Origin: HKST-UBA178 sp965223815
Lineage (GTDB): Bacteria; Pseudomonadota; Gammaproteobacteria; Chromatiales; Chromatiaceae
DNA: 64,000 nt
Direction: 5' to 3'
NCBI GenBank assembly: GCA_965223815.1
Contig: OZ245019.1
Coordinates: forward strand, 4,712,001-4,776,000
The position numbers and the translations under genes were made by a program. Positions 34,073-42,470 of the stretch are shown here, piece by piece. The notes under the pieces were generated by a model, which saw only the letters and a program-made list of their open reading frames with translations, ran no database searches and was not told where the DNA came from. Each line of letters opens with the position of its first letter. Position 1 is the first letter of the stretch.

Positions 34073-34470
34073 TAATTGTTGATACCAGCGTTTGGATTGA
34101 CTACTTCAATGGCATTAAAAACAACAATACAGATTCTCTGGATTCCGCCCTCGTTGATGGCACAGTAGCCATAGGCGACATGATTTTTCTTGAAATCCTT
34201 CAGGGCTTTAGGCATGACAAGGATTATAAAATGGCGAAGAAAACACTCTCCACCCTGGATCTGTTTGAGATGTTTGGCTCATCAATGGTGTCAAAATGCG
34301 CCGACAACTATCGAGCACTGAGAAAGAAAGGTATAACCATCAGAAAAACAACAGATGTCATCATTGCTACATTCTGCATAGATAATTCCATACCTTTGTT
34401 ATATTCAGATAAAGACTTCGATCCATTTGTGAAGCACTTAAAATTGATATCTGTACATTCTGAAACATAA
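34069..34470 (+). CDS. vapC: VapC-type PIN-domain toxin
   Basis: A 133-residue PIN-domain RNase. Acidic residues expected at the active site are visible: D5 in IIVDTSVWIDYF, the glutamate in IFLEILQGF, the aspartate in KTTDVIIATF and a late YSDKDFDPF. It cleaves tRNA or rRNA when free of VapB. The start is GTG overlapping the antitoxin stop. Such modules stabilise large cassette arrays. Confidence 0.9.
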   Translation: MIIVDTSVWIDYFNGIKNNNTDSLDSALVDGTVAIGDMIFLEILQGFRHDKDYKMAKKTLSTLDLFEMFGSSMVSKCADNYRALRKKGITIRKTTDVIIATFCIDNSIPLLYSDKDFDPFVKHLKLISVHSET

Positions 34471-34556
34471 CGCCTCACATCAGCGGCGCAGCTTTGCTGC
34501 GAAGCAGCGCTTAAAGCTGTCCAGCCCGAAGGGCGATCGTTGACAAACTTGTTATG
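34468..34556 (-). other. attC
   Basis: TAACGCCTCACATCAGCGGC ... TTGACAAACTTGTTATG with inner GCTTTGCTGCGAAGCAGCGC stem. Confidence 0.85.
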
Positions 34557-34663
34557 TGTTTGCACTACGAGCCCCTACTATTGCAAACCAAAATAGTGCA
34601 ACGCCTGCCAAAACAATACCCATTGCAGTGTGCTCTGGTTCGATGCTGTGGACGTAAATTAGT
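34552..34663 (-). pseudogene. cassette gene tail cut off by IS3
   Basis: The C-terminal ~37 codons of a membrane protein (HSIEPEHTAMGIVLAGVALF then WFAIVGARSANT) end in the attC R'' box as cassette genes here do. The 5' part is lost at the IS3 left end; no continuation is found on the far side of the IS, so a deletion accompanied or followed insertion. Confidence 0.65.
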
Positions 34664-34717
34664 GGTGCACAGAAGTAGACCCCGAAAATTGGGCAGCGCG
34701 ATAAGTGCTTCCTTGTG

Positions 34718-35542
34718 TCAAGCTGCCAACCTGGCAGCCGATTCATAGTACACCGTGTCCGGCGTACGCCGGTCAAGCGATTGATGTCGCCTTTCCGTGT
34801 TGTAGAACGCGAAGTATCTGCCCAATGATGCCCGTGCAGCGGTGATACTGTCGTAGGCTTTCAAATAGACCTCTTCGTACTTCACGGTCCGCCACAGGCG
34901 CTCGACGAAGACGTTGTCGATCCATCGGCCCTTGCCGTCCATACTGATGCGGATGCCATGCTGTTTGAGAACACCGGTAAAGTCCTCGCTGGTGAATTGG
35001 CTGCCTTGGTCGGTATTGAAGATCTCCGGGACGCCATGAGTTTCGAGCGCTTCCTCCAGTGCTGCGACGCAAAAGCTGGTATCCAACGTGTTGGATACGC
35101 GCCATGGCAGCACCTTGCGTGAGTACCAGTCCATGATCGCGACCAGGTACACAAAACCTCGTGCCATCGGCACATACGTCACATCGGTGGCCCAGACCTG
35201 ATTCGGGCGATCAATCACGAGATCCCGCAGCAGATACGGATAAACCTTGTGCGCCTGGTTCGCGAGGCTCAGGTTGCGCTTCGGATACTGCACCGTCAGG
35301 TCCATAGTGCGCATCAGGCGTTGGATCTTCTTGCGGTTCACCCGATGTCCCCGATCCTCCAACCAGTCGCGAATGCGTCGACTGCCATAGAACGGATGCT
35401 TCAGGTGACAACGGTCGATTAGCGCCATCAGAGCAAGCTCTTCGTCGGAGACCGGCCTGGGTATGTGATAGAACGTCGAGCGCGGTAGATCCAGTAACGC
35501 ACATTGTCGCGTCACCGGTAACGGATCCTTCCGATCTACCAT
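34718..35542 (-). CDS. IS3-family transposase OrfB (DDE integrase core)
   Basis: A 274-residue rve-type transposase: HTH_21 segment (CHLKHPFYGSRRIRDWLEDR), then the DDE core with D in VWATDVTYVPMARG, D in FNTDQGSQFTSEDF and E in NVFVERLWRTVKYEEV. It normally is made as OrfAB by frameshifting from OrfA. Because OrfA is interrupted, this copy can no longer make the fusion. Confidence 0.92.
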   Translation of the reverse strand: MVDRKDPLPVTRQCALLDLPRSTFYHIPRPVSDEELALMALIDRCHLKHPFYGSRRIRDWLEDRGHRVNRKKIQRLMRTMDLTVQYPKRNLSLANQAHKVYPYLLRDLVIDRPNQVWATDVTYVPMARGFVYLVAIMDWYSRKVLPWRVSNTLDTSFCVAALEEALETHGVPEIFNTDQGSQFTSEDFTGVLKQHGIRISMDGKGRWIDNVFVERLWRTVKYEEVYLKAYDSITAARASLGRYFAFYNTERRHQSLDRRTPDTVYYESAARLAA

Positions 35543-35586
35543 TTCTTTCCTCTGGGCCCGTGAATCCGTTCGAGCCCGCGTTCTAA
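35536..35586 (-). pseudogene. IS3 OrfA, C-terminal fragment
   Basis: Encodes LERGLERIHGPRGKKW and stop; it joins in frame to MERDF at 37033 when the IS110-family element is removed. Confidence 0.85.
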
Positions 35587-37032
35587 GACATAATGGCCTT
35601 GCAGGTTACGACAAATCCAGAACATTAGGAGGCCATCATGGAGAAGACTAGATTCTATATTGGGCTTGATGTTCATAAAGACTCGATCGCCATCGCCTAC
35701 ACGCAAGCGGCTGCCAGAACAGAAGAGCCGCGATTTCTGGGGACAACAGGCTACAGTGTCATATCTCTGACCAAAGCGCTGAAAAAGCTCGGCAAACCAT
35801 CGGAGCTCAACCTTTGTTACGAAGCAGGTCCCTGTGGATACGGCCTTGTGCGAGCGCTGCGCCAGCGGGGTTATACTTGTGACGTGATCGCCTCCTCTCG
35901 TGTCGCCAGGCACCCGGCCGATCGAGTCAAAACCGATCGGCGTGACGCCTTGCTCCTGGCACGCCTACATCGTGCCGGGGAGCTGACAGCAATCCAAATT
36001 CCTGATCCCGAAGATGAGGCGATCCGGGATTTGGTGCGTACACGCAGCGATATGGTAGGTGAGCAATGTCGGGCACGACAGCGGCTACGATCATTCCTGC
36101 TTCGCCAGGGACATTCCTATTCCGCGCGGCGCTGGGGCCCAACTCACGAACTATTTTTGTCGAAGATTCAATTTCACGACCCGTCCAATCATATCGTTTT
36201 TACCGAATATCGCCTGGCCGTCCGGTTCGCTACCGAACGGGTAGCCCGTTTGGAAGAAGCGTTACGCCAACAGACATCCGACTGGCGCTGGCTGCCTGTC
36301 ATCAAGGCACTGATGACCTTGCGGGGCATCAGTTTTCTTGCTGCGCTGACATTAGTGGCAGAACTCGGTGATCTACGCCGTTTCTCCCATCCTCGTGAAC
36401 TGATGGGCTACCTCGGCCTGGTTCCCTCAGAGTATTCCAGTGGTAAGAGCCAGCACCGAGGTGGATTAACCAAAACTGGTAATACGCATGCGCGACGCAT
36501 CCTTGTCGAGGCCGCCTGGAACTATCGTTTTCCTGCACGAATCGGCGAATCAATCCAGCCAAGACTTGAGGGGCAACCCCAATCCATTATCGATCTCGCC
36601 TGGAAGGCACAGCTGCGGCTCTGTCGCCGGTTTCGGCGACTACGGGCCAGAGGGCTTCACCAGAACAAAGTCTGTGCAGCAATCGCCAGAGAACTTTCCG
36701 GATTCATCTGGGACATCGCTAGGCAAGTGAAACCAGTTTAGCGCGCCAGTCAGGTCTCCCATCGGACTATTTCGGTGGTTCAGCCACGGGCGCGATGAGG
36801 GGAATCCTCGAGATTTTTTTGTGCGCAGCATCTGTTGCTGATCTCCGATCTAAGAGCGAGGCAGCCCCGCGACGGAAGTATGAAATGCGGTAACCAATCC
36901 GCGGATATGAGCTTGATCCATCGTCGACACAAGGCCCGTGCGCTGCGCCACCGAAATAGTTCGGTCAGAATCTACATTGATCACCACCGGTGAGGTGTAC
37001 TTACGTCCTGTTTGCAGAAAAAGGCCATATGA
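35587..37032 (+). mobile_element. IS110-family element inside IS3 OrfA
   Basis: About 1.45 kb with one transposase gene. Near its ends are AATGGCCTTGCAGG and (reverse) TATGGCCTTTTTCTGC, subterminal inverted motifs typical of this family; no target duplication. Confidence 0.8.
35638..36741 (+). CDS. IS110-family transposase (DEDD)
   Basis: A 367-residue DEDD transposase. The N-terminal RuvC-like domain starts YIGLDVHKDSIAIAY and includes VKTDRRDALLLARLHRAGEL. The C-terminal transposase_20 domain has LMTLRGISFLAALTLVAELG, MGYLGLVPSEYSSG and the conserved serine region TKTGNTHARRILVEAAW. The start ATG follows AGGAGG. Gene looks intact. Confidence 0.93.
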   Translation: MEKTRFYIGLDVHKDSIAIAYTQAAARTEEPRFLGTTGYSVISLTKALKKLGKPSELNLCYEAGPCGYGLVRALRQRGYTCDVIASSRVARHPADRVKTDRRDALLLARLHRAGELTAIQIPDPEDEAIRDLVRTRSDMVGEQCRARQRLRSFLLRQGHSYSARRWGPTHELFLSKIQFHDPSNHIVFTEYRLAVRFATERVARLEEALRQQTSDWRWLPVIKALMTLRGISFLAALTLVAELGDLRRFSHPRELMGYLGLVPSEYSSGKSQHRGGLTKTGNTHARRILVEAAWNYRFPARIGESIQPRLEGQPQSIIDLAWKAQLRLCRRFRRLRARGLHQNKVCAAIARELSGFIWDIARQVKPV

Positions 37033-37290
37033 AAAATCCCGCTCCATCGTCAATTGACCAATCTTGGCATGCAGCTCTTTAACCTTGTGCTCGTTCTCTT
37101 CGGCCTGCTTCTCCGAACGTCCGAACACTTGGTCGGCATTACCCACTAATTGGCGTTTCCACTCGGTGATCTGATTGGCATGCACATCAAACTTCTTGAC
37201 CAGCTCCGCCATCGTCAGGTCACCTTGGATCGCCGCCAACGCGACCTTGGCCTTGAATTCGGGCGAATGATTTCGTCTTTTCCGTCTCAT
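37033..37290 (-). pseudogene. IS3 OrfA, N-terminal fragment
   Basis: MRRKRRNHSPEFKAKVALAA with HTH_Tnp_1 and leucine-zipper segments up to LTMERDF; the rest is displaced to 35536-35586. ATG preceded by GGAGAG. Confidence 0.88.
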
Positions 37291-37379
37291 TGCTTCTCTC
37301 CAGATTATATCGCTTATCTTGAAGGAAGCACTTATCTTCGTCCAATGACTGTCCAATCAGGTGGGTCCAGCTCTCTCAG

Positions 37380-37555
37380 CTAGTGCTTCCCCACAATGAC
37401 AGCACCGTTAACACTTTTGTAACTGCCGGCACGTTGAATTCTCGTATTGGTAACTACCTTTCTATTACCAAGAACACCTCTATTCGGCTCCTCGAAAATG
37501 ATTGCTATTAACACCAAACCTGCGTGCACCGACACCGGAATGTTTTTTGGCCATA
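37380..37555 (-). repeat. recurrent gene-less cassette, copy 1 (partial)
   Basis: Matches the right ~180 bp of the other five copies, from TAGTGCTTCCCCACAATGAC to TTTTTTGGCCATA. The left part, including its own attC, was removed at the IS3 right end. Confidence 0.9.
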
Positions 37556-37687
37556 TAACGCCAAGGTAAGCGGCGATCAGCATGGAGCGCCTGCTTGGGA
37601 AAAAATGGCGAAGCCATACCCGAGCAGGCGCGGAGTGCTGAACGTCCGAGTGAGCCGAAGGCGAACGGCTTGACCGCCTTGTTATGC
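37556..37687 (-). other. long attC (132 bp) with inner hairpin
   Basis: TAACGCCAAGGTAAGCGGCG ... GACCGCCTTGTTATG. Contains GCCTGCTTGGG / CCCGAGCAGGC enclosing ATGGCGAAGCCAT. Confidence 0.88.
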
Positions 37688-38104
37688 GCTTTCGACATCG
37701 CTGGCCCCAAGTGAAAGAAGCTTCGCGATTGCGAGGCACGTAAACAGAGCAGCGAGAGCGCCCACCAACAAAGGATTGATGATGTGCTCGGCAATAGCGA
37801 AGCAATTAGCTCGAAAATACGCTGCTTCCTCTCCTGTGCCAATTAGCGCTGCACCGCCAACCATAATTACCAAGATAACGGCAATTAAGCCAAAAGCCGC
37901 AAGAGGCTTTCTATGACCGGCAATTATTGTGATTGCGGCCATGAATATGAAACCTCGCAAAAACTCCGGCCAAGAGCTACAACCCGCCACAAGAGTGAAA
38001 AAGCCCGATTCCACGCAGCCATCGAATGGAGCTCCATACAAGGGAACCAAGCCGAAAAAGGCGAGGCTTACAACTATTGCTGCAATGTCTCTACTTAAAC
38101 GCAT
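37682..38104 (-). CDS. small membrane protein, cassette gene
   Basis: A 140-residue protein with four hydrophobic spans: DIAAIVVSLAFFGLVPLYG, FLRGFIFMAAITIIAG, FGLIAVILVIMVGGAALIG and LLVGALAALFTCLAIAKLL. The stop codon lies in the R'' box of the downstream attC. Family not recognised; typical single-gene cassette. Confidence 0.7.
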   Translation of the reverse strand: MRLSRDIAAIVVSLAFFGLVPLYGAPFDGCVESGFFTLVAGCSSWPEFLRGFIFMAAITIIAGHRKPLAAFGLIAVILVIMVGGAALIGTGEEAAYFRANCFAIAEHIINPLLVGALAALFTCLAIAKLLSLGASDVESA

Positions 38105-38165
38105 AACGCGGGCTTAACCGTGTGCCGCAGTTTTTGCGGCGTCCGTGTTAAAGCCCTGGTTATGT
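38104..38165 (-). other. attC
   Basis: TAACGCGGGCTTAACCGTGT ... GTCCGTGTTAAAGCCCTGGTTAT; GGGCTTAAC pairs with GTTAAAGCCC. Confidence 0.88.
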
Positions 38166-38190
38166 TTTTCTATATAATTTGATACACTAG

Positions 38191-39511
38191 TGTCCGGAAA
38201 ATTAATCGAATAGATTCAGTTGGTTATTTGATTCGTGGTTTTTCATGTTCTGTTCACATCCGGTAAGCAACTGATTCATAGGAGTTGTTTCGAAAACAGT
38301 CAGGCTCAAAATCTGTAGAACTGAATAGAGGCTGGCTTTGATATTGAGTCGCTTTTTGATGATAGCGACGAGTACATATACGGATACGGCGATCCAGACC
38401 TGGGTCTTGACGGCGTTTTCCGAGGTACCGAAAAACGATTTGATGCGTAGGTGCTGTTTTATCCATTTGAAAAACAGTTCCACCTGCCAGCGGTACCGAT
38501 AGAGTTCTGTGATTGTCAATGCCGGCAGGCTGAAGTTGTTGGTCAGGAAGACAAACTGCTTTTCGGTTTGGGCATCGTAATACTTGATCCGGCGAAGTTT
38601 GTCGGGATAGTGCTGAGCGGTATAGAAACCGGTGAGCACTACTGTCTGGTCGCAACGTAGGCCGGAAGTCTTGTCTACTACGTGCGAATAGATTCGGCGG
38701 CACTGAAGATTGGACTTTGCGCGAATGACGAAGAAGGCGGAGTCTTGCTCCAAATGATACAGCCGTTCGAAGTCTAGATAGCCTCGGTCCATGACATAGA
38801 ATGCACCAGGCTCTGGCAAAAGCAGGTCGAGTACGTTGACGTCGTGGAGCTTGCCATCGGAGATATGGATAAACGATGGGATATTGCCACGCAGGTCGAG
38901 CAGTGTATGCAGTTTGATTGCTGCTTTGGTCTGCCGGAAATGTGCCCATGGAAAAACAGAGAGGCAGAGATTGATTGTAGTGGCGTCGAGCGCGTAGATC
39001 GTGTTGTCGAGTTCGAGCCCAAGGTTTTCGTCTGTGTAAAGTCGCCGAGCTGTTTGAATCAGTGACTGAGCGAAATCGGCATAGATGCGCCAATCGCGTT
39101 TTTCGTTGGCGTCGGCCAGAGTGCTGCGGGACACTTTGGAGCGAATGCCCATATGGTAGAGCTTGTTGCTCTGGGCTTTTAGGCAGGCTTCGATATCGCG
39201 TAGGCTGTCTCGATAGGTAAGCTGTGCAAATGCCATGCAACGATACTGGTCCTGGCAACTGAATCTTTTTACGTGTCGGTTGCCGTCGTAGCGTTGAATG
39301 CAACGTCGGAAGGTATGCATAGGCAGATGATCCATCGCCTGCGCAAAAACAAGTTTGCCTGTGTACATCGACTGATCGCTCCAACCCGGGATATCGGGCT
39401 AAAGCCTGACTCAGGGCTGGGAACCGGTTCAAGTCGGTGACAGGTAAAAAAGGCATATTATCGTTTTACTGACAGTGAGTTATGGATAAGTGAGTCTGGT
39501 TTTTCCGGACA
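38191..39511 (-). mobile_element. IS4-family element (1321 bp)
   Basis: Perfect ends TGTCCGGAAAA / TTTTCCGGACA flanked by CTAG on both sides, a probable 4-bp target duplication. It lies four codons before the natural stop of a cassette gene. Confidence 0.85.
38202..39368 (-). CDS. IS4-family transposase
   Basis: A 388-residue DDE transposase with an N-terminal DUF4372-type domain (FAQLTYRDSLRDIEACLKAQ), D in TIYALDATTINLCLSV, D in FYVMDRGYLDFERLY and the IS4 signature Y-x2-R-x3-E-x6-K in LYRYRWQVELFFKWIKQHL. The gene appears complete. Confidence 0.93.
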   Translation of the reverse strand: MYTGKLVFAQAMDHLPMHTFRRCIQRYDGNRHVKRFSCQDQYRCMAFAQLTYRDSLRDIEACLKAQSNKLYHMGIRSKVSRSTLADANEKRDWRIYADFAQSLIQTARRLYTDENLGLELDNTIYALDATTINLCLSVFPWAHFRQTKAAIKLHTLLDLRGNIPSFIHISDGKLHDVNVLDLLLPEPGAFYVMDRGYLDFERLYHLEQDSAFFVIRAKSNLQCRRIYSHVVDKTSGLRCDQTVVLTGFYTAQHYPDKLRRIKYYDAQTEKQFVFLTNNFSLPALTITELYRYRWQVELFFKWIKQHLRIKSFFGTSENAVKTQVWIAVSVYVLVAIIKKRLNIKASLYSVLQILSLTVFETTPMNQLLTGCEQNMKNHESNNQLNLFD

Positions 39512-39899
39512 CTAGTGAATTTGATACCAAACTCAAAGCATGGGTCACTGTTGACTTTGAATATAGCCCTCTTGAGAATAATCTAATTCTTTGATTGTTT
39601 TTAATGTAAATCATATGTGTATAAGACATATGGAACTTCTCTACTTTTAGAATGTTCTTGTAGTCAATACTCATCGGGCGCCATATTGACCTAATTACCA
39701 TCCTATCTTCGTAAAAGTCGTATTTCTCACAATAGATGAAATAATGCGCAGCGCCGAATAAAAACCAAACCACTAATAAAGCATAACTCGAACCCTTATT
39801 TATTGTGCACCAATACAAAACCGCTAGCGACACCACGATAGCTATCAAATGGCGCATTGGAGTCGGATAAACAGAAACAGCTTTTGGTTGTGTCTTCAT
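39480..39899 (-). CDS. small membrane protein, 3' end altered by IS4
   Basis: A 139-residue frame with two N-terminal spans (MRHLIAIVVSLAVLYWCTIN, SYALLVVWFLFGAAHYFIY) and a PH-like soluble part. The last ~12 residues come from IS4 DNA. Removing the IS and one CTAG gives a natural end SNSLVYQII and a stop at ~38177, so little coding sequence was lost and the protein may still work. Function unknown. Confidence 0.65.
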   Translation of the reverse strand: MKTQPKAVSVYPTPMRHLIAIVVSLAVLYWCTINKGSSYALLVVWFLFGAAHYFIYCEKYDFYEDRMVIRSIWRPMSIDYKNILKVEKFHMSYTHMIYIKNNQRIRLFSRGLYSKSTVTHALSLVSNSLVSGKTRLTYP

Positions 39900-39932
39900 C
39901 TCACATTTAATTCGGACGCCTGGTCAGAAACA

Positions 39933-40019
39933 TAACGCTTTGGGTAAGGGGCGGATGGCGAAGCCAGACGTCCCGCGCAGGGCCGAAGGCCCGGAGCGAA
40001 CTTGACCCACTGGTTAGAT
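39933..40019 (-). other. attC of recurrent cassette copy 2
   Basis: TAACGCTTTGGGTAAGGGGC ... CTTGACCCACTGGTTAG with GGGCCGAAGGCCC loop; the most common attC type here. Confidence 0.92.
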
Positions 40020-40328
40020 GGCCGGTGTTTAGTAGACCACGATGGGTCAATACCGCAATCATGAGGCAACTCTTTGTTCATTCTTTTGCACTTCTTTGAA
40101 TGAGCGCCAGAGATACTACCTTCTGGCGCAGATTTTCTTTACCTTAACTCAGCTAGTGCTTCCCCACAATGACAGCACCGTAAACACTTTTGTAACTGCC
40201 GGCACGTTGAATTTTCTTATTGGCAACTACCTTTCTATTACCAAGAACACCTCTATTCGGCTTCTCGAAAATTATTGCAATTAACACCAAACCTGCGTGC
40301 ACCTAAACAGGAATGCTTTTTGGCCATA
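40020..40328 (-). repeat. recurrent gene-less cassette, copy 2
   Basis: A ~310-bp body nearly identical to copy 5. No conserved long frame; a 24-codon frame MAKKHSCLGARRFGVNCNNF starts at 40327, at the cassette boundary. Copies 2 and 5 have a perfect GCGCCAGA/TCTGGCGC stem at 40106-40131. Confidence 0.9.
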
Positions 40329-40402
40329 TAACGCTAAAGTTTTGGGGCCGAGGCAAAGCCGAGGTCCCAGCCCCGAAGGGGCGACAAGAACGACTTGTTA
40401 TA
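40329..40402 (-). other. attC
   Basis: TAACGCTAAAGTTTTGGGGC ... CAAGAACGACTTGTTAT; GCCGAGGCAAAGCC and CCCCGAAGGGG internal stems. Confidence 0.88.
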
Positions 40403-41027
40403 CCTTGCCGTGTTGTAGTTTAGGCTTGAGGTACTGTTCGACATTTTGCACAGCACTTGCAAACTCCTTCTTGTATTCATCTCCTTCTTCGCTGAGATCA
40501 TCGTACATAATGTCTCGGCGCTTCGAATCTATATTTCCAATAGCCTCTTTTGTGGCTTCATCTTCATCCGGATTGATTTGCTGCAAATAGTGCCGGATGG
40601 CCACGAGCAGTTCGTGCTCAAGATCGAAGATGGCCTTGAAGCGATCTTTCAGCTCCGTGCCCCAAATTGCTTCGGCTTCCAGGAGGTCCGCGTATAAAGC
40701 GGATCGTTCAGTTTGGGCTTTATCCCAACGAGCGATGTAAGCCTTTTCACTTCCGTAGAAGCGGATTTGCTCAGAGCTCATTTTCTTCGCCTCTTCTTCA
40801 GGAGGTGAAGGCATTTCATTAGCCCACATCATCGGGTGACGAACACCATTAATTGCATCCCGATACTTGAACAGACTTACCAATATTCTTCGAGACAATT
40901 CATATTCTGATTTGCCTTTCAATTGGCGCTGCCAAGTACCAAGACCTTTAACAGCGACTACTGCTCCAATAAGAGCGGCACCGGTTACCACGAGGTCTTT
41001 GATGGCTGTAATTAGTTCCATACACAT
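40398..41027 (-). CDS. hypothetical membrane-anchored protein
   Basis: A 209-residue protein with one N-terminal hydrophobic segment (LVVTGAALIGAVVAVKGLGTW) and a long charged helical cytosolic part (MSSEQIRFYGSEKAYIARWD, DLEHELLVAIRHYLQQINPD). Starts at 41027 or 41021; neither has a clear ribosome binding site. An IS256 element inserted at 41035, directly upstream, separates it from its native leader, so expression may now depend on the IS. Not recognised. Confidence 0.65.
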   Translation of the reverse strand: MCMELITAIKDLVVTGAALIGAVVAVKGLGTWQRQLKGKSEYELSRRILVSLFKYRDAINGVRHPMMWANEMPSPPEEEAKKMSSEQIRFYGSEKAYIARWDKAQTERSALYADLLEAEAIWGTELKDRFKAIFDLEHELLVAIRHYLQQINPDEDEATKEAIGNIDSKRRDIMYDDLSEEGDEYKKEFASAVQNVEQYLKPKLQHGKV

Positions 41028-41035
41028 CAGTGCTC

Positions 41036-42395
41036 GGTAGTGTAAAGAATCTTTCGCTTTTTTTGGCGGTGGCTCCGGTCATTCGTCATGCTACCGAGTA
41101 ATCTTTGTCTTTATCCATCTCTTCGAGCAGCCTCATGTTCATATACTTACGGGTGCCCCACGTGGTAGCGGAAACATACCTTAGTCGAGCGGCTACAAGC
41201 ATCAATGCGGAATGACCATCTGGAAAAGCACCAACGACTTTCGTCCGTCGCCTGGCTTCCTTGAGTAGTCGCTCCATCGGATTGTTTGTTTTCAATTTGA
41301 GCCAGTGCTGTGGCGGATAAGCAAAAAATGTCAGCGTCTCATCGATCGCACTTTCCACTAGCTCAGCGGCCGCTCTCAATTTCATCGTCTTCAAGTTCGC
41401 CACAACATCAGCTGCTTTCGATTGGGCAGCTGCTCGATTCTCCTGTGCATGAATCGCCTTGAGCATGGCAGCCACCTCACGCACTCTAGTGCTAGGCACA
41501 TGGGAAAACACATTACGATAGAAATGAACCGCGCATCTCTGCCAGTCTGCTTCCGGAAACACCTCTGCAAGCGATTCCTTCAGACCCAGGCAGGCATCGG
41601 AAATGACTAATCTGACGCCCTTTAGACCACGATCCTTCAGGTATTTGAGGAATCCCATCCAGCCTGACTTATCCTCCTTATGGCCCTCTGCAACTCCCAG
41701 AATACGCCGGTATCCACTCTGGTCAACGCCGATCGCAGCCAAGATTGAGACGTTTTTCACCTCGCCGCCCCAGCTGCGTTTTAGTACGATACCGTCCAAA
41801 TAGACGTAGGCACAGGCGCCTTCAATTTTTTGGGTACGCCACCGTTCAATGTGTTTGTAGACTTTTTGGTTCAGCTTGGAAACGGTACCTGAAGAAACCC
41901 GTGTTCCCCAAAGTGCCTCAGTGACGTCCTCTACTCGACGGACGGAAACTCCCGCCAGATACATCTGAACAATCGCTTCCTCGATCGAAATATCTCTGCG
42001 CCGATAGCGTTCGATGATCGCTGTCTCAAAAGTCTGTTTGCGCAGCTTTGGCATTTTGATCTCAACTTCACCGGCCTTCGTGTGAAGTGTGCGCTTATAG
42101 CTACCGGCACGGGTATCTATCCGGTCTGGCGAACGTTCGTAGCGCTGGGCGTTGCACATCTCGTCTGCTTCTGCATCCAACAAGGCATTCAGCGTTTCTT
42201 CAACTGTACCTCTGACCATTTCATCCAGGTGGCCCCGGATCTCTCCTTCATCGATGCGGATAACCTTGCTCAGTGGTTTCGTGGTATCTTTTTTCATGGT
42301 GGTCCTTTTTGGTCTGTACTGTTCTTTGGCGATTACAGTTTATACAGACCGGGGGCCACCTCCTCAAAAATGTGCGAAAGAAATATTACGTTATC
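41036..42395 (-). mobile_element. IS256-family element A, copy 1 (1360 bp)
   Basis: Ends GGTAGTGTAAAGAATCTTTCGC and GATAACGTAATATTTCTTTCGC (inverted); 8-bp duplication CAGTGCTC at 41028-41035 and 42396-42403. Same element, opposite orientation, at 50298-51657. Confidence 0.93.
41086..42297 (-). CDS. IS256-family (mutator-type) transposase, copy 1
   Basis: A 403-residue DDE transposase: YVYLDGIVLKRSWGGE, LVISDACLGL and the E region KTNNPMERLLKEARRRTKVV; also the zinc/C-x2-H-like RCAVHFYRNVF. Protein identical to that at 50396-51607. Intact. Confidence 0.95.
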   Translation of the reverse strand: MKKDTTKPLSKVIRIDEGEIRGHLDEMVRGTVEETLNALLDAEADEMCNAQRYERSPDRIDTRAGSYKRTLHTKAGEVEIKMPKLRKQTFETAIIERYRRRDISIEEAIVQMYLAGVSVRRVEDVTEALWGTRVSSGTVSKLNQKVYKHIERWRTQKIEGACAYVYLDGIVLKRSWGGEVKNVSILAAIGVDQSGYRRILGVAEGHKEDKSGWMGFLKYLKDRGLKGVRLVISDACLGLKESLAEVFPEADWQRCAVHFYRNVFSHVPSTRVREVAAMLKAIHAQENRAAAQSKAADVVANLKTMKLRAAAELVESAIDETLTFFAYPPQHWLKLKTNNPMERLLKEARRRTKVVGAFPDGHSALMLVAARLRYVSATTWGTRKYMNMRLLEEMDKDKDYSVA

Positions 42396-42419
42396 CAGTG
42401 CTCGGTTCTCTATTGGGTA

Positions 42420-42470
42420 TAACGTCAGTAATAAGGGGCCTCCGCGAAGCCGAGGTCCCAGCAGCCCCGA
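42420..42470 (-). other. attC, left half (split by IS256)
   Basis: TAACGTCAGTAATAAGGGGC ... CAGCAGCCCCGA; continues at 43844. The intact equivalent is at 55657-55738. Confidence 0.88.

Larger units (their letters stand above)
34663..37379 (-). mobile_element. IS3-family element, interrupted by an IS110-family element
   Basis: Outer ends TGGTGCACAGAAGTAGACCCC and (reverse) TGAGAGAGCTGGACCCACC, 5'-TG...CA-3' as in IS3. OrfA is split into 37033-37290 and 35536-35586 by an inserted IS110-family element, while OrfB is whole. The right end lies within a copy of the recurrent gene-less cassette. The two flanks do not form a target duplication. Confidence 0.85.

Noticed and set aside
38254..39456. 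A 400-codon frame overlapping the IS4 transposase.
   Set aside because: Same strand, other frame, low-complexity composition; the transposase frame has the YREK and DDE motifs.
40106..40131. GCGCCAGA/TCTGGCGC hairpin as a conserved RNA structure of the recurrent cassette.
   Set aside because: The stem is perfect only in copies 2 and 5 and is disrupted without compensation in copies 4 and 6.
40042..40284. An 80-codon plus-strand frame present in recurrent cassette copies 2 and 5.
   Set aside because: It depends on a one-base difference from copies 3, 4 and 6, where the frame stops after about 35 codons, and it runs against the cassette direction.
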